Shown piece by piece: positions 10,304 through 19,610 of a stretch of DNA of 64,000 nucleotides. Every line of letters begins with the position of its first letter. Position 1 is the stretch's first letter. This stretch comes from Flavobacteriales bacterium (GTDB lineage Bacteria > Bacteroidota > Bacteroidia > JANQJC01): NCBI GenBank assembly GCA_028281825.1, contig JANQJC010000027.1, forward strand, positions 1 to 64,000, written 5' to 3'. Below the pieces are notes generated by a model. The model was not told the origin of the DNA, made no database searches, and was given only the letters and a program-made list of their open reading frames with translations. The translations under genes were made by a program, and so were the position numbers.

Positions 10304-11065
10304 TTATGTTTTGTTCTGAAAGTAGGAATCTTCTTTAAGAATGACGTCTTCCATTATTTTGTAGACTTTGGCTTTGAGTGCCGGGATATCTGCTTCGGTT
10401 AGCCCATCCACAGGGATTGGTGGTAGGAATTTAACGCCAATTGTTCCGGGCTTCATCACCAGGCTATCGGCTTTCATCATGGCACGACAGTGTAAGATAA
10501 CCATGGGTAGAATGGGTGTTTGTGTCTCAATAGCCACCCGAAAGGCCCCGTTTTGAAATTCCTTCAAGGGGGCTTCAGTCCGGTTTCTTGTTCCCTCAGG
10601 CATGATGAGAATGGAAATGCCATTGTTCAACACCTTTTTCATTTCTTCAACGCTCTTTTTACGGCTTGTTTCATTACTACGGTCAACAAAAATGGAAGCC
10701 ACACCAAATAAGTAGCCCATGATGGGTATTTTCTTTAGCTCAGCCTTGGCCAGGGTAACAAATGGTATTTCAATGGCACCTGCACATGCAAACATATCCA
10801 GTGTAGATGAATGGCTACCAGTGATAACATAGGATTGCCCTTCCAGGATGTTTTCATAACCCTTGAAATCATATTTCACCAAAGTGAGGTAGCTCCACAG
10901 GTATGCCCAACCGCGGTAATAGGCCATTATTTTGACCAAGGCTTTTTTGCCATACACAGCAACAAGTATGGGTGTCCACAAAATAGCGAAGACAACATAT
11001 AAAAAAAACACCAACACAGCCCAAAGAGAATAGAAGGGTTGTATAATCTTAAAGAGGGTGTTCAT
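10304..11065 (-). CDS. plsC: 1-acyl-sn-glycerol-3-phosphate acyltransferase
   Basis: A 253-residue membrane acyltransferase that makes phosphatidate from lysophosphatidate in phospholipid synthesis. The HX4D catalytic motif is seen as H85-SSTL-D90. Motif III, PEGTRNR, covers about 156-162, and the FVDRS motif II block is at about 126-130. An N-terminal hydrophobic stretch (about 10-38) anchors it to the inner membrane. It converges on the SpoIIE gene with only 8 nt between stop codons. A substrate other than lysophosphatidate within the PlsC superfamily cannot be excluded. Confidence 0.92.
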   Translation of the reverse strand: MNTLFKIIQPFYSLWAVLVFFLYVVFAILWTPILVAVYGKKALVKIMAYYRGWAYLWSYLTLVKYDFKGYENILEGQSYVITGSHSSTLDMFACAGAIEIPFVTLAKAELKKIPIMGYLFGVASIFVDRSNETSRKKSVEEMKKVLNNGISILIMPEGTRNRTEAPLKEFQNGAFRVAIETQTPILPMVILHCRAMMKADSLVMKPGTIGVKFLPPIPVDGLTEADIPALKAKVYKIMEDVILKEDSYFQNKT

Positions 11066-11141
11066 ATTGGAAAATTAGGAAATTGAAATTTAGTGAGCAA
11101 CTTTATTAAAACTCGTACTTTCGCAACAAACTATTGAGATA

Positions 11142-12011
11142 ATGATAAAATCAATGACAGGCTTTGGAAGGGCCGGTGGCGAGTTTGGCGATAAGAAATT
11201 TATCACTGAAGTGAAATCAGTGAACTCAAAGAACTTTGATTGCAATACGAGGATACCATCCAGCTATAAAGAAAAGGAACTGGATATAAGAAAGTTTTTG
11301 GCTTCAGAATTGGTAAGGGGAAAAATTGATTTCTTGCTTTATTATGAGGACTCAGGTGCGGATAAATCTGCGAGTATTGATAAAGACCTTGCCAAGACTT
11401 ATTACACGGAGCTAAATAGTTTGGTAGATGAGTTGGAGATTGATGATGATAATATGTTGAGCGTATTGATGAAAATGCCTGACGTGATGACAACCAGCAG
11501 AAAAGAACTGGATGACGATGAGTGGGCAGCGGCATTAGAAACTATCAGGAAAGCAGTTGAGCAGATGGATAAGTTTAGAAGGGACGAAGGGGCTACACTG
11601 GAAAGGGATTTTAGGGAAAGGATAGCTACCATAGCAGACTTGCTGGTAAAAGTAACGCCTTTTGAAACCCAGAGGATTGAAAAACTAAAGGCGAAAATAA
11701 ACATCAACCTAAAAGAACTGAGCGGAGTGGATGTAGACCAAAATCGTTTTGAGCAAGAGTTGCTGTTTTATTTGGAGAAGTTGGATATCACCGAAGAAAA
11801 GGTGAGACTGGAAACCCATTGCAAATATTTTATTGAGGTGTTGGATAGTGATGTCTCAAGTGGTAAAAAGTTAGGTTTTATCTCTCAGGAAATAGGCAGG
11901 GAGATAAATACCATTGGCTCCAAAGCCAACGATGCGGATATGCAGCGCATAGTAGTGCAGATGAAGGATGAACTGGAAAAGATAAAGGAGCAGTTGCTAA
12001 ATGTGTTGTAG
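11142..12011 (+). CDS. yicC: YicC-family endoribonuclease
   Basis: A 289-residue protein of normal family length. It begins with the hallmark MIKSMTGFGRA and ends with the conserved DUF1732 region (GSKANDADMQRIVVQMKDELEKIKEQ). YicC proteins are RNases that in E. coli act on small RNAs. The start ATG at 11142 matches the invariant N-terminus. A near-consensus -7 element (TACTTTCG) lies about 30 nt upstream. Confidence 0.92.
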   Translation: MIKSMTGFGRAGGEFGDKKFITEVKSVNSKNFDCNTRIPSSYKEKELDIRKFLASELVRGKIDFLLYYEDSGADKSASIDKDLAKTYYTELNSLVDELEIDDDNMLSVLMKMPDVMTTSRKELDDDEWAAALETIRKAVEQMDKFRRDEGATLERDFRERIATIADLLVKVTPFETQRIEKLKAKININLKELSGVDVDQNRFEQELLFYLEKLDITEEKVRLETHCKYFIEVLDSDVSSGKKLGFISQEIGREINTIGSKANDADMQRIVVQMKDELEKIKEQLLNVL

Positions 12012-12050
12012 CAGTTATTGAATCTGCTGTAATGGTTTTGTTGGAAATTC

Positions 12051-12058
12051 TATTTTTG
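12051..12058 (+). promoter_or_regulatory. -7 element TATTTTTG upstream of the T9SS-secreted protein gene
   Basis: It matches the Bacteroidota TAnnTTTG -7 consensus, 16 nt before the ATG at 12075. A TTTG at 12037-12040 is too close (10 nt) to be the proper -33 element, so only half of the promoter is convincing. Confidence 0.45.
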
Positions 12059-12074
12059 ACGCAAACTAAAATCC

Positions 12075-13271
12075 ATGAAAAAAACCTACTTATTAAATCT
12101 TCTGTTAGCCATTACAGTTTTTATTTCTTTAAACGATGGATATGCACAATGCACCCCGGGTTCTTATACTGCTCAGGGTTTTTATCCTAATCCTTTAATA
12201 GGCCTGGACTCAGCGTATGCAGGAATACAGTATTATGATACAATTACTGTGGTAGTGCCAACTGATACAATGCGCACTATACCTGTACATGGCACTCTTA
12301 ACCTCGATGTTAATTACTATAGAATAGATAGTATCGTGGGTTTACCCACTGGATATACTTATGAGTGTTCTACAATAGATTGTAAGTTTCTGGGAGGTAG
12401 TTCGGGGTGTATGGCAATTACTGGCCCAGCGCCGACGGTATCACAAATGGGGCAAGTATATCCTTTCACCATATACTATACACCAAACTACTATCATTCG
12501 TCGTTAGGTGATTTTGATTATCTGCAAGAGGAAAATACTGACTACAATATTGCCGTTTCAGCGAATCTATTAAACAATTGTGCGCCCAATCCGCAATATA
12601 TTACAAGTGGCATACACCCTTCACCTATGTCAGGCCTTAAAGATGCTTATGTTGGCGATTGGTATGTTGATACGATGACTGTAGTTGTACCTGCCGACAG
12701 TAATATGGTGGTTTCAGGTATTCCTGGGATAGATGTTAATATAGACTACTTTCATCTATATGAAATTGATGGGTTGCCAACAGGGTTTTACTACAGTTGT
12801 AGCATCAGCGATTGTAAAATACCTGGAGGAAGCTCTGGGTGTGTAACAATTTTCGGTACGCCACCTACGGCTAATATGGTTGGTCATTATCCACTTACAA
12901 TTACCTATTATTACTATGGTTACGTTCCAATTATAAACGACTATTCAAATGCTGGATTTACTACTACAATGGATTATGATATTGATATATCTATCCCAAC
13001 AAGTATGGGTGAATCGAAAGGCAATGAATTGACCATTTATCCTAACCCAAGTAAGGGCATATTTAACTATGAATTTATTGCTGATAATACTAATGCTATC
13101 TTAAATGTATTTGACCATACTGGAAGGTTAGTAGTAACAGAAAATTTTAAGACTCTGGAAGGAAGCATGGTTAAAAGGAGTATTGATTTGACCAATCAAG
13201 CATCAGGTATGTACCATTTGCAATTGATTAATACCGACAAAGTGCTAAATCAAAAGCTCATATTGAAATAA
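12075..13271 (+). CDS. Secreted duplicated-module protein with T9SS type A sorting domain
   Basis: The protein has 398 residues with a signal peptide (1-24, ending GYAQ). Two copies of a roughly 150-residue module follow. Each begins with YxxxGxxPxPxxGLxxAYxG, continues with VVVPxD and GLPTGxxYxCS, and has the cysteine pattern CSxxDCKxxGGSSGC. A type A T9SS sorting domain closes the protein (about 318-398, LTIYPNPSKGIFNYEF to YHLQLIN). It should be exported through the T9SS. The module resembles a small Ig-like fold with disulfides, but I do not recognise it as a named family. A rho-independent terminator follows. Confidence 0.85.
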   Translation: MKKTYLLNLLLAITVFISLNDGYAQCTPGSYTAQGFYPNPLIGLDSAYAGIQYYDTITVVVPTDTMRTIPVHGTLNLDVNYYRIDSIVGLPTGYTYECSTIDCKFLGGSSGCMAITGPAPTVSQMGQVYPFTIYYTPNYYHSSLGDFDYLQEENTDYNIAVSANLLNNCAPNPQYITSGIHPSPMSGLKDAYVGDWYVDTMTVVVPADSNMVVSGIPGIDVNIDYFHLYEIDGLPTGFYYSCSISDCKIPGGSSGCVTIFGTPPTANMVGHYPLTITYYYYGYVPIINDYSNAGFTTTMDYDIDISIPTSMGESKGNELTIYPNPSKGIFNYEFIADNTNAILNVFDHTGRLVVTENFKTLEGSMVKRSIDLTNQASGMYHLQLINTDKVLNQKLILK

Positions 13272-13295
13272 TCTTGATAATCATAATAGCTAGAG

Positions 13296-13328
13296 AAAGC
13301 CGTAATGAACCCTTATTGCGGTTTTTTT
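13296..13328 (+). terminator. Rho-independent terminator after the T9SS cargo gene
   Basis: The stem CCGTAAT (13300-13306) pairs with ATTGCGG (13315-13321) with one G-T pair. The loop has 8 nt, and seven T residues follow (13322-13328). Upstream A residues can extend the stem. It separates the secreted-protein gene from the SUF promoter that follows. Confidence 0.8.
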
Positions 13329-13371
13329 GGTTCCAATCAACTGACCAATTTTCATTATTCGTCAAAAAACT

Positions 13372-13402
13372 TTTGTCAGATACCCTATTTATGGTATTTT
13401 TG
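13372..13402 (+). promoter_or_regulatory. SUF operon promoter (-33 TTTG / -7 TATTTTTG)
   Basis: TTTG at 13372-13375 and TATTTTTG at 13395-13402 are separated by 19 nt, an exact match to the Bacteroidota primary sigma consensus (TTTG, 19-21 nt, TAnnTTTG). The predicted transcription start is near 13409, giving a leader of about 77 nt before sufA. No obvious binding site for an iron-sulfur repressor was identified. Confidence 0.75.
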
Positions 13403-13485
13403 CCGCAAAAGACTATTTAGATTAATTCTAAATAAGCAAACAAAAACGCTTTTGAAGTGTTTTATTGAAATAATATCAAGGCATT

Positions 13486-13815
13486 ATGATAAGTGTAACA
13501 GAAACTGCAAAGCAAAAGGCAATCAGCCTGATGAAAGAAGATGGTACTGACCCAAGCGTTGGCTTTATAAGGGTTGGCGTGAAAGGTGGTGGCTGCTCGG
13601 GTTTGTCGTACCAACTTGGTTTTGATACCAAGATGAAGGAAGACGATAAGATGTTTGAGGATAATGGTATTAAGATAGTAGTTGACAAAAAGAGTTTCCT
13701 ATACCTGGTGGGTACCACCCTTGACTATAGCGGTGGCTTAAATGGAAAAGGCTTTACGTTTAACAACCCCAATGCTTCAAGAACCTGCGGTTGTGGTGAA
13801 AGCTTTGCCGTATAA
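13486..13815 (+). CDS. sufA: A-type iron-sulfur carrier SufA/IscA
   Basis: A 109-residue HesB/IscA-family protein that carries nascent [Fe-S] clusters to apoproteins. The three ligand cysteines are present: C37 (GGGCSGLSY), C101 and C103 (RTCGCGES). It is the first gene of the SUF operon, 84 nt downstream of the -7 element of a consensus promoter. 52 nt separate it from sufB, with GGAGG at about 13859-13863 just before the sufB start, an unusually clear ribosome-binding site for this phylum. Confidence 0.95.
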   Translation: MISVTETAKQKAISLMKEDGTDPSVGFIRVGVKGGGCSGLSYQLGFDTKMKEDDKMFEDNGIKIVVDKKSFLYLVGTTLDYSGGLNGKGFTFNNPNASRTCGCGESFAV

Positions 13816-13867
13816 AAATGAACTCCTGCTTAGACATAGCTAAGTAAGGACAAACCAAGGAGGCGAA

Positions 13868-15328
13868 ATGTCAGCATCAGATAAGATACTAGAAGAGTTT
13901 ACCAGCAAGGAATACGAGTTTGGGTGGAGTACCAATATTGAAATGGACTCGGCACCCAAGGGCCTTAATGAGGATATTGTAAGGTTTATTTCTGCCAAAA
14001 AGAACGAGCCAGAGTGGCTAACCGAATGGAGGCTGAAGGCCTATCGCCACTGGTTGACTATGGAAGAGCCTGAATGGGCGCATATCAACTACCCAAAAAT
14101 CGACTTCCAAGACGTTATATACTACGCAGCACCCAAGAAGAAAAAGGAGCTTGAAAGCCTGGATGAAGTAGACCCAGAATTGCTCGAGACTTTTGATAAG
14201 TTGGGTATTTCACTGGAGGAGCAAAAGAGATTGACTGGCGTAAAAGGCTCTAATGTGGCTGTTGACGCCGTATTGGATAGTGTTTCTGTAAAAACCACTT
14301 TCAGGGAAACACTGGCAGAAAAAGGGATTATTTTTTGCTCATTCAGTGAGGCTGTGCAAGAACATCCTGACCTGGTGAAGCAATACTTAGGAAGCGTAGT
14401 TCCACAAACGGATAACTACTATGCGGCCCTTAATTCAGCTGTGTTTAGTGATGGCTCTTTCTGCTACATACCTAAAGGGGTGAGATGCCCAATGGAGCTA
14501 TCTACTTACTTCAGGATTAATGCTGCTAATACAGGTCAGTTTGAGCGTACGCTGGTAATAGCAGATGAAGACTCTTATGTAAGCTATTTGGAAGGCTGTA
14601 CGGCCCCACAAAGGGATGAGAACCAGCTTCATGCCGCAGTTGTGGAGCTAGTGGCATTGAAAGGGGCTGAAATCAAATACTCCACGGTACAAAACTGGTT
14701 TCCAGGGGATAAGAATGGCAAAGGTGGTATATACAATTTCGTGACCAAGCGTGGTATTTGTGCGGGTGATTATGCTAAAATATCATGGACGCAAGTAGAA
14801 ACAGGTAGTGCTATTACCTGGAAATATCCATCATGTATATTGAAAGGGGATAATACTGTTGGAGAGTTCTATTCGGTGGCTGTTACCAATAACATGCAGC
14901 AGGCTGATACAGGCACCAAGATGATGCACTTGGGTAAGAACACCAAGAGTACCATTATTTCTAAGGGTATTTCGGCTGGCAAGAGCAATAACTCATATCG
15001 TGGATTGGTACGCGTCAATAAGAATGCGGATAATGCCAGGAATTTCAGCCAGTGTGACTCACTATTACTTGGTGATAAGTGTGGAGCGCATACTTTTCCA
15101 TACATCGAGTGTAATAATAAGTCGGCCAAAGTAGAGCACGAGGCAACGACTTCAAAAATAGGTGAAGACCAGATTTTTTACTGTAACCAACGTGGGTTGG
15201 ATACAGAGCAGGCTATCGGTATGATAGTTAATGGATATTGTAAAGAAGTATTGAATCAACTACCAATGGAGTTTGCAGTGGAAGCACAGAAGTTGCTTTC
15301 GGTATCACTGGAAGGTTCGGTAGGATAG
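13868..15328 (+). CDS. sufB: Fe-S assembly scaffold subunit SufB
   Basis: A 486-residue core component of the SufBC2D scaffold on which [Fe-S] clusters are built. The SUF core domain fills the C-terminal half. The segment [13 protein letters not shown] carries C405, which coincides with the scaffold cysteine numbered 405 in E. coli SufB. The N-terminal [17 protein letters not shown] block is typical of SufB rather than SufD. A 500-bp insertion holding a decayed gene separates it from sufC, which breaks the usual tight B-C spacing. Confidence 0.97.
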   Translation: MSASDKILEEFTSKEYEFGWSTNIEMDSAPKGLNEDIVRFISAKKNEPEWLTEWRLKAYRHWLTMEEPEWAHINYPKIDFQDVIYYAAPKKKKELESLDEVDPELLETFDKLGISLEEQKRLTGVKGSNVAVDAVLDSVSVKTTFRETLAEKGIIFCSFSEAVQEHPDLVKQYLGSVVPQTDNYYAALNSAVFSDGSFCYIPKGVRCPMELSTYFRINAANTGQFERTLVIADEDSYVSYLEGCTAPQRDENQLHAAVVELVALKGAEIKYSTVQNWFPGDKNGKGGIYNFVTKRGICAGDYAKISWTQVETGSAITWKYPSCILKGDNTVGEFYSVAVTNNMQQADTGTKMMHLGKNTKSTIISKGISAGKSNNSYRGLVRVNKNADNARNFSQCDSLLLGDKCGAHTFPYIECNNKSAKVEHEATTSKIGEDQIFYCNQRGLDTEQAIGMIVNGYCKEVLNQLPMEFAVEAQKLLSVSLEGSVG

Positions 15329-15379
15329 TGTGAAGTTTAGAAAGTGTAAATGTTAGAAAGTTTGGAATGTTGGAGTAGA

Positions 15380-15820
15380 GTTAACAAGTTAGCAAGTTTT
15401 GTAGGACGATGCATGTAACATAAAAATAAAGGCTTTTGAGGAAATTATAGCTTGGCAAGGAGGGATGGAATTGTGTAATTCCGTTTATGAAGCTACCAAG
15501 AAAGAAGCTTTTTTTAAAGATTATGCGCTAAGAGATTAAATAAGAAAATCAGTGATCAAATATTGCCAAAGGGTATGAAAGAGATAGTTCTAGACAGTTT
15601 GTTTACTTTCTCACAATTGCCAAGGCATCTGCTGGAGAACTGAGAACACAGCTTAATATAGCAAGAGATCAGGGATATCTGACAAAAGAAGAATATGAAA
15701 GATTTAGAGAAAAATGTATTGAGACAAGTAGATTAATAAGTGGTTTTATTAACTATCTGAAAACTAATACAGAAAAGCTCTAGTTGAATTAGGAATAATT
15801 GAACTTGGCAACTTGCCAAC
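15380..15820. repeat. Imperfect 19-bp inverted repeats flanking a decayed gene inside the suf operon
   Basis: The left arm (15380-15398, GTTAACAAGTTAGCAAGTT) and the reverse complement of the right arm (15802-15820) agree at 15 of 19 positions. The right arm contains a perfect palindrome, TTGGCAA-C-TTGCCAA (15805-15819). The arms bracket the four-helix-bundle pseudogene, so the 441-bp block looks like an inserted unit. No target duplication was found, so mobility is inferred, not shown. Confidence 0.55.
15420..15783 (+). pseudogene. Decayed four-helix-bundle protein gene (23S rRNA intervening-sequence protein family)
   Basis: The first frame reads from an ATA where the family has ATG (KIKAFEEIIAWQGGMELC, then FKDYALRD). 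It hits TAA at 15536-15538, where the family normally has DQIR. It then resumes as IRKSV, and after a frameshift continues as SNIAKGYERDSSRQFVYFL, AKASAGELRTQLNIARDQGYL and SRLISGFINYLK to TAG at 15783. Three lesions are therefore visible: lost start codon, nonsense codon and a small frameshifting deletion. The family (PF05635-like) forms small helical bundles often linked to inserted elements in rRNA genes or scattered in Bacteroidota genomes. It does not belong to iron-sulfur assembly. Transcription of sufC-T must read through it. Confidence 0.85.
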
Positions 15821-15833
15821 TATTAAAATGGAA

Positions 15834-16595
15834 ATGTTAGAAATAAAGAACTTAAGAGTAAGTATTGCAGGTAAAGAAATCTTGAAAGGCCTGAACCTTT
15901 CTGTCAAGGCAGGAGAGGTGCATGCCATTATGGGACCAAATGGTTCTGGTAAAAGCACTTTGGCTTCAGTATTGGCGGGCAAAGAAGAATACGAAATAAT
16001 TGAAGGTGAAATAACATACGATGGTAAAGACGTTTTGGAAATGTCACCTGAAGAAAGGGCCAGGGAAGGGGTGTTTTTAGCTTTCCAATACCCTATTGAA
16101 ATACCAGGTGTTACGGTAACCAATTTCTTAAAAACAGCTGTTGCTGAAGTGAGGAAGCACAGGGGCTTGGAGCCTTTACAGGCAAGGGACTTTTTAAAGC
16201 TGATGAAAGAAAAGAAGGAGTTGGTGGAAATGGATGTGAACATGGCCAACCGCGCAGTTAATGAAGGTTTCTCGGGTGGTGAGAAGAAGAAAAATGAGAT
16301 ATTTCAGATGGCGATGCTGGAGCCTAAACTAGCCATACTTGATGAGACGGATTCAGGTTTGGATATCGATGCCTTGAAGATAGTGAGCAATGGAGTGAAC
16401 AAATTGAAGTCACCAAACAATGCATTTATAGTAATCACCCACTACCAGAGACTTTTGGACTATATAGTGCCTGATGTAGTTCACGTATTGTATCAAGGCA
16501 GGATTGTAAAAAGCGGAACAAAAGAATTGGCCTTGGAGTTGGAAGAAAAAGGCTACGATTGGATTAAGAAAGAAGTGAGCGAAGCCGCTGTGTAA
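15834..16595 (+). CDS. sufC: Fe-S assembly ATPase SufC
   Basis: An ABC-type ATPase of 253 residues that drives the SufBC2D scaffold. Walker A is GPNGSGKST (about 34-42), the signature is FSGGEKKKNEI and Walker B is LAILDETDSGLD, the SufC-specific form. I chose the ATG at 15834 (MLEIKNL), which matches the family N-terminus; an ATG at 15828 adds two residues. A 15-nt palindrome lies just upstream (15805-15819). sufD starts 12 nt after its stop. Confidence 0.96.
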   Translation: MLEIKNLRVSIAGKEILKGLNLSVKAGEVHAIMGPNGSGKSTLASVLAGKEEYEIIEGEITYDGKDVLEMSPEERAREGVFLAFQYPIEIPGVTVTNFLKTAVAEVRKHRGLEPLQARDFLKLMKEKKELVEMDVNMANRAVNEGFSGGEKKKNEIFQMAMLEPKLAILDETDSGLDIDALKIVSNGVNKLKSPNNAFIVITHYQRLLDYIVPDVVHVLYQGRIVKSGTKELALELEEKGYDWIKKEVSEAAV

Positions 16596-16607
16596 GCGAA
16601 AATCTAA

Positions 16608-17906
16608 ATGGAGACTACAGAAAAAATAAGCATAGAAACGCAACTGGTGCAAGAATGGGAAAGTCAATTCCCTGTGACTGGCGGTGGTTTCTTTGAGCAG
16701 ATAAGGAAAGAGGCTATCAAGCGTTTTGAAGTGTTGGGTGTCCCTGACAGGAAAAACGAGGATTGGAAGTATACTAATATCCGCAGAGTGCTTAATCAAG
16801 GTTTAACTACCAAGGTCAATGGTACTCACCCAACAAAAGAGGATATCGCCAACAATTTGGTGCCTAATTTAGATGCCAATATCTTGGTTATTGCCAATGG
16901 CAAGGTTGACTGGGGCAATTCAAGCGTTGATAGTGTTGAAGTAAAGGAATTGACTGAGGGCTATTCTGGTAATCAAGACCTTTTCAATAAGAACTTCAGC
17001 AAAATTGCTCCAACAGAAAGCAACGCTATGGTGGCCTTAAATACTGCTTTCTTCAATGGGGTTCACATCAACTTTAAAGGTGAAAGCGATAAGCCATTAC
17101 ACGTCATCCATTGGATGAATGCAGGTGCAAAAACCTTAGTAAACACAAGGACTTTCATTTCAGTTGAGAAAAGTAGTTCAGGTGAAGTAATTGAGACATT
17201 TGCTGCCGGTGGCAATACGGAAGGTTCGGTTTATAATTACGTATCAGAAGCCGTTTTAGCTGAAAATGCTAACCTGCATATCACCAAGATACAGCGCGAG
17301 ACTGGCGGCGTCCATTGGCTGGACAATACTAGCTCAAGTGTTGAGCGATACGCAGCATTTAATACCAATACTTTGACATTGAATACAGACTTCGCAAGAA
17401 ATGATTTGAACGTAAGTTTGGATTCTGAAAGTTGTGAAGCACATTTGTATGGTGTGTATTTGGCGGACGACAAACAACATATAGACAACCATAGCAGGAT
17501 AGATCATCGCTTTAGTAATTGCCAAAGTAATGAGCACTACAAGGGTGTTATTGGTGGCAAAGCTACAGCGGTATTCAATGGAAAAGTGCATGTACATAGA
17601 GATGCACAAAAGACAAATGCCTTTCAAGAGAACAACAATATTTTGCTGACAGATGATGCAACTATCAATTCAAAGCCTGAGTTGGAGATATATGCAGATG
17701 ATGTGAAATGTAGCCATGGTTCAACAACAGGTCAGCTGGATGATGAAGCGTTGTTTTACCTGCGTGCCAGGGGCTTGAGTAAAGAAGGAGCAACGGCACT
17801 GTTGCTAAATGCCTTTGCCGAAGAAGTACTGGATAATATTAAGAACGAAGAGTTGAGCAATTATCTTAAAGCCTTGATAGAAAAAAGGTTGGGTAATTTG
17901 CATTAG
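16608..17906 (+). CDS. sufD: Fe-S assembly scaffold subunit SufD
   Basis: A 432-residue partner of SufB in the SufBC2D complex. The SUF core includes RIDHRFSNCQSNEHYKG and, near the C-terminus, VKCSHGSTTGQLDDEALFYL, where H370 corresponds to the conserved histidine of the B-D interface. The N-terminal DRKNEDWKYTNI block is typical of SufD. It is followed after 9 nt by sufS, with AGGAGG-like sequence (taggaggtag) before the sufS start. Confidence 0.96.
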   Translation: METTEKISIETQLVQEWESQFPVTGGGFFEQIRKEAIKRFEVLGVPDRKNEDWKYTNIRRVLNQGLTTKVNGTHPTKEDIANNLVPNLDANILVIANGKVDWGNSSVDSVEVKELTEGYSGNQDLFNKNFSKIAPTESNAMVALNTAFFNGVHINFKGESDKPLHVIHWMNAGAKTLVNTRTFISVEKSSSGEVIETFAAGGNTEGSVYNYVSEAVLAENANLHITKIQRETGGVHWLDNTSSSVERYAAFNTNTLTLNTDFARNDLNVSLDSESCEAHLYGVYLADDKQHIDNHSRIDHRFSNCQSNEHYKGVIGGKATAVFNGKVHVHRDAQKTNAFQENNNILLTDDATINSKPELEIYADDVKCSHGSTTGQLDDEALFYLRARGLSKEGATALLLNAFAEEVLDNIKNEELSNYLKALIEKRLGNLH

Positions 17907-17915
17907 GAGGTAGTT

Positions 17916-19160
17916 ATGCCACATTTAGAAGTAGTAAAAGGCTTGCATAAAGTTTGGGAAGCGAGAAAGGATTTTCCAATATTGGAGCGTCAGGTGAATA
18001 GGAAACCTTTGGTTTACCTGGATAGTGCGGCTTCAGCCCAAAAACCACAGGTGGTGATAGATACCATCAATCAATATTACAGCAATGAGCATAGTAATGT
18101 ACATAGGGGGGTGCATTACCTGAGCCAGGAAGCCACAACTTCCTATGAAGTGGTGAGAGAGAAAGTACAACGCTTTATCAATGCCCGTAATAACTACGAG
18201 GTGATATTTACCAAAGGGACCACGGATAGTATCAATTTGGTGGCTAACTCATTTGGCAAGGCTAATCTTCAAGCAGGTGATGAAGTTATTATTTCAGCGA
18301 TGGAGCATCATAGTAATATCGTTCCATGGCAAATGATTTGCGAAGAGAAAGGCGCCACTTTGAAGGTTATACCTATGAACGAAGCTGGTGAATTGGATGT
18401 AGTGGCCTATGCAGATTTATTGAGTGATAAGACCAAGATAGTGGCAGTTGTCCACATTTCTAATTCGTTGGGAACTGTGAATCCCGTTAAGGAAATCATT
18501 AGGAGGGCGCACCAAAAGAATATACCGGTACTATTAGATGGGGCGCAAGCAATACATCATACTAAGGTGGACGTTCAGGATTTGGACGTCGACTTTTATG
18601 TATTCTCAGGCCACAAGATGTACGGCCCAACTGGAATTGGTGTGTTATACGGCAAAGAAGAATACCTTAATGCCATGCCTCCATACCAAGGTGGTGGTGA
18701 TATGATAAAGAGCGTGACTTTCGAAAAGACGGTGTATAATGACTTACCACACAAATTCGAAGCCGGAACACCCAATATAGCAGGTGTAATAGGATTAGGC
18801 GCAGCAGTGGATTATATTGAAGACCTGACGGTTGAGGCGATGGCCAGTTGGGAAGAGGAACTGGTAAACTACGCAATAGAAAAACTGAGTGTGTTAGAAG
18901 ACATTAAGTTCATAGGACAGGCGAAAAATAGAGCCAGCGTGGTTTCTTTTTTGGTTAACGGCCTTCACCCTTATGATATCGGCGTGATACTGGACAAACT
19001 GGGTATAGCTGTGAGAACAGGGCATCATTGCACTGAACCGATAATGGATAAGTTTGGTATCCCCGGAACAGTGAGGGCTTCTTTTGCGTTTTACAACACT
19101 AAGGATGATATAGACAAGCTGATAGAAGGGGTGAATAGGGCAATTGATATGCTGAAGTAG
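17916..19160 (+). CDS. sufS: Cysteine desulfurase SufS (group II)
   Basis: A 414-residue PLP enzyme that releases sulfur from cysteine as a persulfide for cluster assembly. The PLP lysine is K234 (FSGHKMYGPTG), the persulfide cysteine is C372 (RTGHHCTEPIM) and the cofactor-stacking region AMEHHSN is at about 129-134. The short RxGxHC loop marks group II, which needs SufE as sulfur acceptor, and sufE follows after 2 nt. Confidence 0.97.
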   Translation: MPHLEVVKGLHKVWEARKDFPILERQVNRKPLVYLDSAASAQKPQVVIDTINQYYSNEHSNVHRGVHYLSQEATTSYEVVREKVQRFINARNNYEVIFTKGTTDSINLVANSFGKANLQAGDEVIISAMEHHSNIVPWQMICEEKGATLKVIPMNEAGELDVVAYADLLSDKTKIVAVVHISNSLGTVNPVKEIIRRAHQKNIPVLLDGAQAIHHTKVDVQDLDVDFYVFSGHKMYGPTGIGVLYGKEEYLNAMPPYQGGGDMIKSVTFEKTVYNDLPHKFEAGTPNIAGVIGLGAAVDYIEDLTVEAMASWEEELVNYAIEKLSVLEDIKFIGQAKNRASVVSFLVNGLHPYDIGVILDKLGIAVRTGHHCTEPIMDKFGIPGTVRASFAFYNTKDDIDKLIEGVNRAIDMLK

Positions 19161-19162
19161 CA

Positions 19163-19609
19163 ATGAACACAAGAGCAATGACAAAACCAATTAACGAAAT
19201 TGAAGGGGAGATAGTTGAAGAGTTCTCTCTATTCGATGACTGGATGGGAAAATACGAGTACCTTATTGAGTTGGGTAAGTCGTTGCCACTGATTGATGAA
19301 CAATACAAGACTGATGACCTACTGGTAAAAGGTTGCCAAAGCAAAGTGTGGTTACATGCTGAGATGAAAGATGGTACAGTTGTTTTTACGGCCGATAGTG
19401 ATGCTATTATTACCAAGGGTTTAGTGAGTTTGCTGGTAAATGTGCTTAACAATCACAGCCCCGATGAGATTATCAATGCAGAGCTGGGCTTTATAGATGA
19501 GATAGGACTAAAAGAACATCTCTCACCCACGCGCAGCAACGGATTGGTGAGCATGATAAAACAAATGAAATTGTATGCTTTGGCATTCAAAACGCAAGCA
19601 CAGAGCTGA
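19163..19609 (+). CDS. sufE: Sulfur acceptor SufE
   Basis: A 148-residue protein that takes the persulfide from SufS and stimulates it. The acceptor cysteine is C58 in LLVKGCQSKVW. The C-terminal SPTRSNGL block with the preceding EIGLKEHL helix is typical. An alternative ATG at 19178 (MTKPINEIE) would remove five residues and looks equally plausible. The stop is followed by a single base before the next start. Confidence 0.95.
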   Translation: MNTRAMTKPINEIEGEIVEEFSLFDDWMGKYEYLIELGKSLPLIDEQYKTDDLLVKGCQSKVWLHAEMKDGTVVFTADSDAIITKGLVSLLVNVLNNHSPDEIINAELGFIDEIGLKEHLSPTRSNGLVSMIKQMKLYALAFKTQAQS

Positions 19610-19610
19610 A

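Noticed and set aside
13305-13550. An 81-codon plus-strand frame overlapping the terminator, promoter and start of sufA
   Set aside because: It covers a rho-independent terminator and a consensus promoter and has no protein-like features.
15813-15833. TTG start for sufC giving seven more residues
   Set aside because: The TTG lies inside a palindrome of the inserted block, and the ATG at 15834 gives the standard SufC N-terminus.
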